NCBI GenBank assembly: GCA_947095535.1
Contig: OX352772.1
Coordinates: 315,156,018 to 315,220,017, forward strand
Direction of reading: 5' to 3'
DNA length: 64,000 bases
Source of the DNA: Poecilobothrus nobilitatus
Lineage: Eukaryota > Arthropoda > Insecta > Diptera > Dolichopodidae
Notes under the pieces: generated by a model
Told to the model about the DNA's origin: nothing
Databases searched by the model: none
What the model saw: the letters and a program-made list of their open reading frames with translations, nothing else
In this document: positions 37,433 through 49,156 of the stretch, in pieces
Numbering within the stretch: position 1 is the stretch's first letter
Layout of the letters: the number at the start of each line of letters is the position of its first letter
Program-made: the position numbers and the translations under genes

Positions 37433-40400
37433 TGGATTTCAATAATGTGGTAAATTATCAAGCATAATGTGGGTATTGTATACATACATATTAACTAAAA
37501 TCTAATGAAATTCGACTAATTTTATTAAAGTTATATTTAATTATGCCACTAAAATCTAATTAAATATTCTTTAAATATTTTCCTTTTAATTTTTAAGTCC
37601 TTTTCTTTATTTATTTATTTTTTTTTTTTGATTAATTGTTAAATTGTAACAAATCTTAATTAATATTTTTAAAAGTGATTTTTTTATTTAACTTAAAATT
37701 ACAACAAAAGTTTTTATTATTAATTAGGAAATTTATGAAAAAAATTTAATACTAAACTATAATAATAATCTTAATGAAATAAAAATTACAAAGTAATGTT
37801 ACTTCAATTAAATTTTCTCTATGTTGAATGGAGATGAATCCTTAATTATACCAAAAAAAAACAACAAAATTTCATAATTGCTCTTTAATTTTGTTTTGGA
37901 CTTGTGAACATAATTTTTATACATAATATTGTATAATCATAAAATAATTTAGTATTAATTCTTTTTTTTTGTTAAAAATCTTGCATAATTATATTTGGGT
38001 TTTAAATAGTACCTAATTCACAAAAAAAAAAAAAAAGAAGAAACTGAAAACTACTCACTCAGATTTAATAGGTACTAAAAATTGTACTAAAAAAAATTAT
38101 TAATTAAGTGAACTCCAACTCCAACTCTTAATCTTATTTTAATTTTTATACCTTTATAATAATATAATACAAAAATAAAAAAAAAAATATAAAAATTTCA
38201 AATTACTATAAATTTAGAATTCTTTTACAGTCTATATAGCTGAAGGCAGACATTAAATTCGAGTGTTTGATTTCAAAGACGTGAAAATAAAGTTAACATT
38301 TTATGTACCGTCTTAATAGTACCAGTAGAAAATACAAGTTATCTTTTACTTATTTAGATTCAATTAAAGTATTTTTTTTTTAAAGCTAAACAATGCTATT
38401 TTTATACCTTTTAATCGGAGAGCTTTGGGTTCAAACGTCGGTCATATTATGTAAAAAAAATAAGCAGTAGATACTTTAATGTCGTAAAATAATAATATCA
38501 ATATAACATCGGAATAATAATAGCTACTACAATGGAGCTGCCTTTAGTTATAACTTCATGCATGAAAATATTATATACTACTGCATATTGTAACAGTTTT
38601 GCCACTATTACCAAAATAATAATAATAATAATAGACGAAATGTTGTTCCTTCGCACTCTTCGTTTCTTCATTCTTCTCACTGAAGTCGCACTTTTCATTA
38701 CAAAGTTTCCGCATTTCTCCCCTACCATCTCATATCCGTAGTAATTCCTAGTCAACATTTTACGTGGACAGTTTAGTGTTCATCCCGTTTAATCATTCAA
38801 AATTTGACACTACCAAGGGGGTAATCTTGATGTCTTTGGAAGATTTCCACCACCTTATGTTTTAAGAAAAACCAAAATAAATTAAAATATTTTTTTAGTT
38901 TGAGCAATGTTTTATAGACCAAATGTATTTCATTATTGTGTATTTATTTATATTATACAAAATGTGTATTTACCTTAATAAAAAATCTTTCTAAACGAAA
39001 TACGTACACCCATTTTACATTTTTAAATGAAAATCTAATATTCTTTATATGTGATTTGACGTAAATCTGTGACGAAAATTTCATTAACCTTTTATTAGAG
39101 TTGAGGTGGAGTTCACGAGTTCCAAAATACGCAGCAGTATCTACATTAGGTTTAATTAAAAAAAGTTAATAGAGAAAATGAGGAGACCGGCGTGCAATAC
39201 ATCTATCATACATATACAACGATCAAAAGAGTTATAGAAAGTCATAAAACGTGTACAGATTTTATAGATTATTGACTCCTCTTAGATGAATAAAAATGAA
39301 AGAAAAAAGAATACTCAAAATTATATTCAGTAATATAATAATTTTTATTCAGTAAAAAACCAACTAAATTGTTATAAATTTGAAGCCATCATAAGTTTTC
39401 CCATCATAAGTTTCCCATCAAAACACCATGATAAAATCAAACAAATTGATGGACAGTCAAAATAAAGAAATGGCCTCTATATGAAAAAAAAAACATAAAA
39501 AATAAAGAAAATTGAATGTACCTAGCAGTTGTTTTTTATTATTTTTTATTTTATTATTTAACATAAAAGTCATGTTTTATGTACAGTAAGTACAGTTATG
39601 AAAAAATGCTAATTACCATTTTTACTTATTTTATTTTATGAAAAAAAAATATATATAATATTTTATATACATATACCTACAACTAAATACCTATAGGTAT
39701 ATAAAAAAACGAAAAGATTTGAAAACTTAATACATAAACATATATGTGGTCTTTTATTTTTTTTATGTACATTAATAAGAAATTGATTTAGTTCAACTTC
39801 AAGGATCTGTAAATTAAAAAAAAAAAACAAAAATACCTGCCTATTCATTACAATGTGAATATTTTCCTGTTAATTTATGAAACTATTTTATGACTTGTAG
39901 TTTTTCTTATCAAAATCTTTAAAGAAAATCCAATACAAAAGAAAAACTCATTTTCCTCCATATAATTCTTAATTTTTAGACTCTAAAAGAGACGACAAAT
40001 ATAAGGAAAATTCGGAACAAAATAATGAAAAGAAAAATGGAAAAAAAAAAACGGCAGACCCTTAAAAATTTTATTTAAGGACATTAGGGACAACATATTT
40101 TCTTTTTTTTTTTGTAAGTTTAGTTAGTGATTTATTTAAAGTTAAATATAGAGTAATAATATTAAGATTCCTAATAAGTCTTTAAGTACCTGTTTATATA
40201 AGTCCTGAGATACAGTATAGTACAAAATAATATCAATATGCAAATTTGAAAAAAAAATTGATGGGTTCATAAAAAAATTTGTAATCTTTGATTTAGATTT
40301 TTTTAAGACCTCATATATTTAAAGGTTTGTTTTAAGCCAGAAATTCTCTTATCTTTAAATTTTATTTGTTCTTTAGATTAATTGTTCATATCATTAACGA

Positions 40401-41058
40401 AGAAGTTTAAACTTTTCTGAACACTGCAAAACCATACTTTTTCTTTCTTTGTTTTTCTGCATCAATGGTTAAATTAATTAAAATATAGAGGGAAATCTAT
40501 AGCAAATAGAAAAATATTAATCATATCCTTTTAAATGTTAGACATATCCTTAAGTAGATGAACGAAACAAATGAATTAAATGTGATTCATATTATAAAAT
40601 GGGTTCAAAATTAGACAATTAGAAAGATTGTTACACAATAATTCTGATTATTAAATTTTCTTAAGAATGGAAAACAGTTAAATAGGGAAATAGCATAATA
40701 GAGTGAAATCAGGAAGGTAAATTGATGAGGAACCTGTACAAATTCTTTTTGAAAAGTTGCAAATGATATAATGGACCATTACAGCTATTAGTAGGGAACA
40801 CAAACCGGTTTTGAACCTAACCTATAACCTAGGAATTTGCATTGTGCAGAAATGGTCACTTAACAAGTAAAATACAACACTAGGACATTTGGCAATACAA
40901 CAAGTGTTAATTACCTACAAGATATTTACAAAAGAGAGGTAATGTTTTAATATTTTGTCGAATAATAAGAGATTAAAGGAAATCTGAATAGTAGAATCGC
41001 CGATTAGGCATAGGCGCGAATTTGCTTTTTTTTCTGATAACGTAATGAAGAATGAAGG
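37433..41058. other. AT-rich sequence, no gene
   Basis: No coding region recognised. A GGGTTCAAACGTCGG motif near 38,427 resembles a polymerase III B box but lacks a partner A box. Overlapping frames on both strands at 38,498-38,758 are not supported by any motif. The segment 40,690-40,990 is less AT-rich and unidentified. Confidence 0.55.
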
Positions 41059-41253
41059 TTATAGTCCATATGTTAGTGTTGTACTCCACCACCAAACTCC
41101 ACCATTAGCCCATATGTTAGTGTAGTACTGTATCTCGAATAGTATACAAGGTCGAATATAAGATTTATAAATATTAGCCAGATCACTAGAAGAAAAATAA
41201 ACTTTTACAACGAAAGAGCGGAAATCAGACCCATGACATTTTTTTCCCATCAA
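41059..41253 (-). pseudogene. LINE ORF2 fragment
   Basis: The minus-strand frame contains VYFSSSDLANIYKSYIRPCI followed by FEIQYYTNIWANGG. This matches the segment after the connection region of Jockey/CR1-type ORF2 proteins, where a (Y/F)F-SDL--IYK--IRP--EY--HIW-G pattern is conserved; here the expected glutamate-tyrosine pair is replaced. Only about 50 residues are recognisable. The downstream CATATGTTAGTGT...GTACT is directly duplicated (about 41,069 and 41,111). It is the same protein region that carries the minisatellite at 28,049. Confidence 0.55.
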
Positions 41254-43677
41254 ATAACTTAAACTGAAATTTCAAATCATGCTTGTCCAAAGTTTATATT
41301 TTAATGATTAGAGATTTTGTAGTAAAAAATCATCAACAAAAAAAATAATAAATTTTATTTATTTTTATCTACAATTGTACAAAAGTTATTTTAGTCTAAA
41401 AAAAAATAATACTCTTATATATTTTCTTAATATAATACATAATTTTTTTTTTATTATTATTATTTTTGTTATTGTTATTATGTAGAATGATTTTACTAAT
41501 ATTTTTTTTATATTCAATTAAAATCAATTTTTTACCATATATTAACATTGTTGATGATGATGACTGTTCATAATTTCAACTTGATTAGATTTTTACAATA
41601 CATGTATGAAAACTACTACTACTCCAAAAAAAAAAAAAAAAATACTAATAAAATAATGTAAAAGAAATTTAAATTAATATTTGGCATAACAAACTATTAA
41701 GGACATAATGCATATATAAAGAAACACAAACAAATAAAGTAGTAATATATTAAGAAAAATAAGAAAATACTTACTATAGATATATGCTGTAATGTACTAA
41801 CATTCTTTTCTTTTACATAAATGAACAAAAATTTTCAGATTTGTATTACAAAAATAAGAAATCCAGTAAGTAAAATGTCCTGTCTTGACCCAAAAAAAAA
41901 AAAAATAATATAAAAATCAACTTTTTAGAAGATCAATAAAAAAAAAATTTTTTTTTTTTTAATTTGTAATTTTGATAGCCAGTAGGATGTTTTGTAATGA
42001 ATTTTTAGGGAAGGATATATCATTTACTTAATTTAATTATAGGTCATTTTATTTTACATATTATTTTGTGTTAGAGTATAATAATTATATATATAGTTAT
42101 TCTGATTAAATGAAACTTTAAAATCAACTAAACTTAACTCAAGGAATTTTTAGTACATTAAAATTTAATTTTTATTTGATTTTAAATTTAAGTTTACAAC
42201 TCACAGAATTATTTTACAATTTTTATTATAAATGAGAACACAAAAATAGTTCACGTTATTTTAAATCAATAATGAAATATTTATTTGAAAATTTAATTTT
42301 AAAATAATTACAAGACAGGGTACACATAAATGTTGCTATACAACAAAAAAATTTGATAGACAAACTTTTCATGATTCAAGGAAGACAAAGTGCAATAATG
42401 CATTTAGCGCTTTATTACTCTACCAAGAGTGTAAATGTCAGTAGAGTTAGCAAATAGTTTCAATAATATAGTTCCAAATTTTTTCTACTTTGGCAGAACG
42501 TCAATTGCTTCAAATTTTTTTTATTTTGTTTCGACGTTTTTACGTATAACATGTAATTTTGTGCCAAAGATTTTAAAATTTTGTATCAAACATGTTTTAG
42601 TCGTCAAAAAAATGTTGTCATCAACAGTTAGGGATGTTTTATTGATGACTCTATTACCTTTAATTCTTTCGTTAGTTGACTATACGTAACATGTTACTTC
42701 TTTTCTTTCCTATTTAAATTTATCAATAATCCTTTCGCTAGATTACTACGTGACTCCAGAAAATTTTGAAAAAATTAGATACATGTTGTCATTGAAATTT
42801 TGTAACATATGAATTTTTTTTCAATCAATGTCGATTGTAAATCGTCGAAATTACATGCTTTCACCTATGGCGTTTAAATTAAACGATAATAAACGTTAGT
42901 ATACAGTTGTGACCTGATAGTTTTTTTAATTACTATCTTGGCCTGTAATAAGTTTTTGCCGTTAAAATCTTGAACTGTTGACAAACAAAATTATATCAAT
43001 TAATTTTGCAAATTTTTATGTTTACAAATTTTTATATTTCTAAAATTTTTTAAACAATACATAAATTAATTTTTTAGAAAAGGATTTTTCTTTGTGCTAT
43101 TGTGGTGGATGTAAAATGACATTATAATACACATATCTAATGTAAAAATTCAAACTTTTATTTAGTAAAAATAGACCTCCTGATGTTTTAAATTATTTAA
43201 AAAAAAAAACATTTGGTCAGATCTATAATTATACCTACTTATAAAAATTAATTTATTTTTTATTTTAAAAAGTATTTTAAAAATAAAAAATTTCTAGTGA
43301 TCAATCATTATTATATTTTTAAATTATGAACAGAACCATAAGGAACCTGACATTTATAAATAATACTTGCGTATAACCTGATATATAACCTAATGATTAT
43401 ATCATCAAATTAATTAATGCAAAATTTCAACATCAAGATTAATAAGTCTGGAAAAATGTTCAGACATTGTCTACTATTAATAATTACTAGTCTACTATTA
43501 ATAATACTTTTAATATAATTTAAAAGTAATTTTGTACAATAACCTTTTTTGTTTTCCTTATGGCCTAATTAGAAAGATTTTTTTTTTTTTATCATGGCAA
43601 CTTTTTAGGTTCAATTTTTGATATATTTTCTGCAATTTATTTTTAAATAATGTTACTAAAATAAAAATATATTATTT
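41254..43677. other. AT-rich sequence, no gene
   Basis: The 84-codon frame at 42,435-42,689 is rich in F, L and V and shows no family motif. A direct duplication GTCTACTATTAATAAT occurs at about 43,467 and 43,491. No mobile element was recognised. Confidence 0.55.
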
Positions 43678-43849
43678 TTAGTGTACCCGTACAATAAGTA
43701 TCGGGTATAATAAAATGACTCATCCGTTTGTAACACCTCCGAATAAGCAAGCTAAATATACCTTGAAAGGTATGGATCGGATCAGAATTAAATTAGAGTG
43801 TTAAAATCAACACAAACTATTCTTGAATCAATTTGTAGGTTCACTATTT

Positions 43850-44688
43850 TTATACCCGTACGATAGGATCGGGTATAATAAAATTACTCCTCCGTTTGTA
43901 ACACCTCGATATAAGCGAGCTAGATATACCTTCAAAGGTATGGATCGGATCAGAAAAAAATTCTAAGACTTTTGAGCCATGTTCGTCCGTCGGTCCGTCA
44001 GCACGCTAACTCAAAAACTAAGAAAGCTAGAATCTTGAAATTTACACAATTTTTTTGCATTTTGTTTTACTCGATAATTTGAAATTGTTGAGGATATAAT
44101 GCGTAGTACAAAAAAATGTAAATAAATAAACAACATAACGGTTGCTTGAAGAATTTTTATTTATATCATATTGATATACATACATACTTATATAATATCA
44201 TGTTTATTTACATATCGTATATGTCACTAGTGAATGAATGATAAGAGTATAGATGTATATTATATAGCACCGTATTTACATACATGTATGTATTTTATTG
44301 TACTTATAAGAAATTATTCTGTCAATGGAATATTTAAATATAATATAATATAACATTTAAAATTATATTTACTATTTTGTACTAAGTAAATTTAATATAC
44401 ATTTACCGCTTAGTATTAAATGGTACTATAGAATATTTGAAAAAGTTTTGAATTGATAATCGTTATGTGAAAGGTTAGAATATGCTTTTGAAGAATGTAC
44501 ATATAAACATATAGTTTGAATATATGTACAACCCATAGTTCTAGAAATTATAAAATTCACCCAAATTATTTTAAAATACTAAAATATTAAAAAAATAATA
44601 TTGTGAGCAGAGTGACAGGCTGTGAACATACTAACGGTTCGTACGGGTACCTAAGAGTTGACAAAGGCAACTGTATTCTTCCTCGTTT
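43850..44688 (+). mobile_element. DINE-1-like family A, inner copy with internal deletion
   Basis: About 0.84 kb with both ends well preserved and very similar to the 7,911-9,468 copy (5' palindrome CCCGTACGATAGGATCGGG; 3' hairpin AGTTGACAAAGGCAACT). It jumps from TTGAAATTTACACAA directly to TTTTTTTGCATTTTGTTTTA, skipping about 700 bp that the long copy has (about 8,136-8,836). Near-identical AAATTTTTTG sequences lie at both break positions of the long copy. Inserted into the outer family-A copy at its CTATTTTT run. Confidence 0.8.
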
Positions 44689-44838
44689 CTTATTCAGATC
44701 CGAGTTCGTGTAGCTCTCGAACAACTAACTTTTTGATCTCCACATTTTTCATACAAAATTTTAATTTTTCATATAAAATTTCTGAATAACTAGAATTTAT
44801 ATGAGTTTTTTAATTTATTTTATTTTTTTTTTGTTTTT

Positions 44839-45490
44839 ACCGACCGCATACATTAATGTATAAGGTAGGTATTGTTTTCATACTAAAAATTTGTACCCGA
44901 GATTTTGGCAAATATGCACTACTCCGGTGTGGGGAAGGCTGTAAAAAAATGTTTAGTATGATGTCTGTATGTGTGTATGTGTGGGTGTGTGTGTGGTTGC
45001 GTGTGAGGGTATGTCTGTGAGCACGTGTACAGCTTAAACGACTGAGCGGAATTTAATGGGAAAAATTATTAAGAAAAATTTGTAACCTACCTACCTTATC
45101 TACGTAGTTGTAATCTACTTATATCTATGCATATTAATGTTTTATTGATAACATAAAATTGAAACGGTAAAATTTTTGTTAGCAGATTGAATATTAATCT
45201 TATGTTTATTTTGTATTTGTTTACAGTTTTTATTATTTTTTACTTCTAATATTTTTGAATGAAAAAAAAATTATGTACCTACTTACATTACATAATAATG
45301 TAAATGGATGTATGAATGAATGCACATACATATATTTTTACGATTTCATTGCTTATTATTTTTATTACATAAAACAAAATGTTGTTAAATTATTAGAAGT
45401 TATTTTGCTTTGATATAAATTATTATGTAAAAAATCTATAAATTTTTGGCATTGTACTTTTCTTGTAGTGGTGGTCGGTCCTGTGGTGGA
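44839..45490 (+). mobile_element. DINE-like family D, left arm of a long inverted repeat
   Basis: Starts ACCGACCGCA with the palindrome TACATTAATGTA (44,849-44,860), then TTTGTACCCGAGATTTTGGC, TGCACTACTCCGGTGTGGGG, a GT-rich tract and a TAAACGACTGAGCGGAATTT block. It ends at GTGGTCGGTCCTGTGGTGGA. The same sequence is present inverted at 45,803-46,729. A palindrome, a GTNT-rich tract and a following 'A-C-ACTGAG...GGAATTT' block recall the family-A layout, so I treat it as a fourth DINE-like family. Compared with the right arm, it lacks about 275 bp, mostly after 45,057. It also begins and ends with an inverted ACCGACC(G/A)C motif. Confidence 0.65.
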
Positions 45491-45802
45491 TATAGCAGAT
45501 TTTTTGTTTTAATTTTTCTTTTGTGTTGGTATCTATCAATAATAAAAATTGTTGAGGATGAGTTGATGAGTAATAGAAAAAAATTAAGTAAATAAACAAT
45601 ATAACGGTTGCGTAAAAAACTTATTTATATTATGATATTAGCGTATATGCATATTATTAATACCTAATTGTATTATGTATATATATGTATTATATAATTA
45701 TATTATTGTGTCATGTGTATGTAATTTGTATGGCATATATGTATATACTAATATTGTAGATATAAATATAGCTGCGTATATGATTGTACGTATTCAGCTG
45801 TC

Positions 45803-46729
45803 TCCACCACAGGACCGACCGCCACTACACAAAAAGTACAATGCCAAAATTTATAGATTTTTTACATAATAATTTATATCAAAGAAAAATAACTTCTAAT
45901 AATTGATTAACATTTTGTTTTATTCAATAAAAATAATTATATGCAATGAAATCGTAAAAGTATATGTACATTCATTCATACATCCATTTATTATTATTAT
46001 TATTGTAATGTAGATACATGATTTTTTTTTCATTCAAAAAATAATATTAAAAGTAAAAAATAATAAAAACTGTAAACAAATACAAAACAAACATAAGATT
46101 AATATTAAATCTGCTAACAAAAATTTTACCGTTTTAATTTTATGTCATCAACAAATGAATAAAATGCATTGGCATAGATATAAGTACATACATATGTATG
46201 TATAAAAATTTGTAGAAATATAAAAAAAAAACAAAAAAAAATTGTTCATATAAATTCATATGGAGTATGAAATTTGGACTTTAAAAAAAATTAAAAAAAT
46301 TAAATAAAAGTTAAAGTTAGTCGGATCAAAAAATGTTCTATGGCAAAGTTGTTCCTCTTTACTTGTGTAACAACTTTTTCTTAATAATTTTTCTCACAAA
46401 ATTTTTCTGTTACGAAATATTCGTAAAAAACTTAAAAAGTACACTAGTAAACTACCACTTGCGGTTGTCTGATTTGCTCTAAAAGCTTATCAATCCGAGA
46501 TATTTACGTCAAAACCTTAAATATGAAATTTCAAAAAATTCCGCTCAGTCGTTTAAGCTGTACACTTGCCCACAGACATACCCACACACACACACACAGA
46601 CGGACATCATACTGAACATTTTTTTACAGCCTTCTCCACACCGGAGTAGTGCATTTTTGCGAAAATCTCGGGTACAAATTTTTAGTATGAAAACAATACC
46701 TACCTTATACATTAATGTATGCGGTCGGT
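45803..46729 (-). mobile_element. DINE-like family D, right arm of a long inverted repeat
   Basis: Reverse complement of 44,839-45,490 plus about 275 bp the left arm lacks (mainly about 46,210-46,530, with ATATTTACGTCAAAACC and AGAGGAACAACTTTGCC on the + strand). It carries GTCCGTCTGTGTG on its coding-sense strand (minus), a clearer GTCY block than the left arm, supporting the DINE-like reading. Where both arms can be aligned near their outer ends, they differ at only a few positions in about 150 bp. The 97-codon frame at 46,545-46,838 runs through this repeat and is not a gene. Confidence 0.65.
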
Positions 46730-47273
46730 AATTAATGAATGAAATATTTAAAAAAAAAAAAGTGATGTACCCGATATTTATGTACATAATAATATGTATA
46801 TGTACATATATGTAATAATAATATGTAGCATAATGCATTTTATACCTTATTAATATTATAATACATATAATAAAAATTTGCTACATTGTAGATTTGTAGC
46901 ATTGTAGTAAGTATAAAATACAAGTTTAGTGTGAATTTGTATAGTAAAGTTGGTAGAGTTTTGTTAAGGTGATAACATGTAGTATGTACATATTAAGTAT
47001 CTTCAAATTTACATTGGGTACGATCAACTTTTTATTTGGTATAACCGTGACATACCTATGCATAATTTTTTTTATTTTTGATAAATGTTAAGTAATATAT
47101 TTAATAAACTTATTTATAAAAACAAAAATAAATTTTATGACTTTTATAAAATTACTTTAAAATAATGAAAAATTAAAAAACGATAATATTATAAACAGAG
47201 TGATAGATATAATAACGGATTGGTACGGGTATTTTAGAGTTGACAAAGGCAACTATATTCTTCCTCATTTTTT

Positions 47274-48027
47274 ACTAAAGAAAAATACCTACTTGGAAAA
47301 TGAAAATAAATTTCCAAGAACTTATATTTCTATTTTAAACTAAATAAAAAAACTTTGTACAAAATGAAATTTGATCATTTTGTAAGTGTAGTTTTTGTTT
47401 TTTTATTTATTTATTAATTTATTTATTTTTATTTTTTTTTTTTAAATTAGAAAACCACCTACATTCAGCCTCAATATTGGTAATTAGAGCAAAATAGCCA
47501 TTAGTGTAGATTTTGTAATAAAATTTTAAGTTAACTCGATTTATTTACAAGAGGTACTATTGAAACTATAATTTTATTGTCGGATATTATTGTTGGAAAA
47601 TTGCAATAAGAGTTAGGAAATATAATAAATGATTTTGTTATCCTTTGAATATTTCTTTTTTTGTTTTCTGTTTTATGACAAGTCATAAATTTTATCACAG
47701 TACAAATTGTATAAATGTTAAATTTTATTCTTTTTTTGTTTTTTTATAGGTAGGTACAAAAATTTTTTTAATATATTTTAGAAATAAAATTATTTTGTAC
47801 ACAAATATTAGTTAGATAATTTTTTTTTTTTATTTCAACACTTATAACATCGATTTTTAATGTATTAAAAAGGAGTTTGACAATTTTAGAACTTATATTA
47901 TATTTTTTGAAATCATGTTTTAACTTTTGTGTTGTGTTTTTTAAATATAAAGAGTCTATATAATAAATTTAACTGGAACCATTCTCAAACTTCTATTAGT
48001 TTCTTGTGGGAGCGGGTCACAATCCTA
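47274..48027. other. AT-rich spacer
   Basis: No feature recognised other than A/T runs. Confidence 0.6.
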
Positions 48028-48502
48028 TACGCCAAAATCAACCTGCGACAAAATCTTGCTTTGTTTTTTTTATTACATATAGTATTACAAAATCTATCTT
48101 TCTAAAATCTTGCATTATAAAATCTTTCACGGACAAAATTTTGCAAAATTTTAAAAAAAAAAATAGATTGTGTCTTTGTTTTTAAAGTATGTATAGACAA
48201 ATAGTTAAGGAGGATTTTAGAGTTGGATTCAATAGCAGGGTTATACGCTTTTTCCAGCATATTTATATATATATGTATATGCGATATTCTGAGTTAAGAG
48301 GGATTTTAGAGTTGGATTCAACAGCAGGTTTGCCGCTTTTTCCAGAAAATTTATATATAAGAATATGTGACATTCTGAATTACATGCAAGATTTTGTCCT
48401 AGTAGATTTTGGAAATAAGATTTTGAAAAAAGGTTTTGTTTTAAACGATTTTCGAAAGCAAGATTTTGTATGTAAGATTTTGTCGCATTAGATTTTGACG
48501 TA
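48028..48502. mobile_element. MITE with GATTTTG-rich terminal inverted repeats
   Basis: The ends are inverted copies: TACGCCAAAATCAACC then TGCGACAAAATCTTGC on the left, and the inverse of TACGTCAAAATC then TGCGACAAAATCTTAC on the right. Inside, a unit of about 89 bp is duplicated in tandem (48,212 and 48,301), each starting GGATTTTAGAGTTGGATTCA and containing CGCTTTTTCCAG. The sequence AAGATTTTG(T/A) recurs many times toward the right end. A related interior is found inverted at about 56,375-56,600. The 100-codon frame here is a by-product of the repeat. Confidence 0.6.
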
Positions 48503-48585
48503 AAAAATAATGTAGCAAACCCATTTCTTTTTTTTAGTTATGAGTCTGATTAGTATATTTTTTTTGTCACACTCTTATACGGAGC

Positions 48586-48720
48586 ATAGAGGCATCTACT
48601 GAGTCATTTATTATTTATATTTGAATAAGCTTCCTTTTTGTGGAATCAAATTTCACTAAACCGTTAATTACTCGGCTGTAGCTATTGAATAAGACTATAA
48701 AACGTTTTGTTTTATTATTG
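48586..48720 (+). repeat. Dispersed repeat G, copy 2
   Basis: Contains GGCATCTACTGAGTCATT, GAATCAAATTTCACTAAACC, GTTAATTACTCGGCTGTAGC and ATAAGACTATAAAACG. It matches 53,208-53,320 inverted and 36,690-36,830 in the same orientation. Confidence 0.5.
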
Positions 48721-48949
48721 ACGATATAATTTTTTACACTAAAGAATAAATATTAATATTATATTAAAATGTAATTTTACTTTTGAAATGTAAAAATATT
48801 AAAGAAAATGTATTTTTATCTTTTCTGTACAGGCTTATAATCAAGTATCAAACAGCAATAACGTTTTATATCTACCGGAAAATCTTTTTTGAAAGACCTA
48901 AATTCTTTAAGAAGAGACCACAATAAATTAGTGAAACACTATATATTAT

Positions 48950-49156
48950 TATTTTTTTTTTGTATATACTCCTGTCACATAAACTTGACATGGAAATTGC
49001 TTTTCCTTTTCAGGTGTGGCTGTAAATGTCGAAATGGGGAATTTTTCTTACGACTTATGTGGAAATGCGAAAATACACTCCCTCAGTATTTACAGCGTAT
49101 TTTTTATGTACTCTAACCCAAAGCCCCGTTTTATTCGCCACCCAGGCCCCCATAGA
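48950..49156 (-). mobile_element. tRNA-derived SINE, copy 3 (degraded, reversed)
   Basis: On the minus strand it begins GGGGGCCTGGGTGGC, continues with CTGTAAATACTGAGGGAGTG, GTCGTAAGAAAAATTCCCC, GACATTTACAGCCAC, CCTGAAAAGGAAA and TTTATGTGACAGG, and ends in an A run. The order matches copies at 24,940 and 54,854. The A and B boxes are largely eroded. The 75- and 84-codon + strand frames overlapping it are not genes. Confidence 0.72.

Larger units (their letters stand above)
43678..47273 (+). mobile_element. DINE-1-like family A, outer copy broken by three insertions
   Basis: The 5' end (GTACCCGTACAATAAGTATC, then GGGTATAATAAAATGACTC) and the 3' end (GGTACGGGTATTTTAGAG, stem AGTTG/CAACT, TATATTCTTCCTCA) match family A. 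The interior is collinear with the 7,911-9,468 copy but interrupted. Its sequence stops at CACTATTTTT (43,850), resumes at about 44,690 with GTAGCTCTCGAACAACTAAC, stops at 44,838, resumes at 45,491-45,802 with AAATTGTTGAGGAT and ATAACGGTTGC, and resumes again after 46,730. The pieces between are a second family-A element and two opposite copies of family D. The GTCC block of this copy is deleted. Confidence 0.75.

Noticed and set aside
38420..38445. B-box-like GGGTTCAAACGTCGG
   Set aside because: No A box at tRNA or SINE spacing.
42435..42689. 84-codon hydrophobic frame
   Set aside because: Tempting as a membrane protein, but F- and L-rich frames are expected in T-rich DNA and no homologous motif is seen.
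46545..46838. 97-codon minus-strand frame with VCVCVCG run
   Set aside because: Runs across the GT tract and end of the family-D arm; the cysteine-valine run is a microsatellite translation.
48189..48491. 100-codon frame with a repeated segment
   Set aside because: The repetition reflects the duplicated 89-bp unit of the MITE, not a repeat protein.
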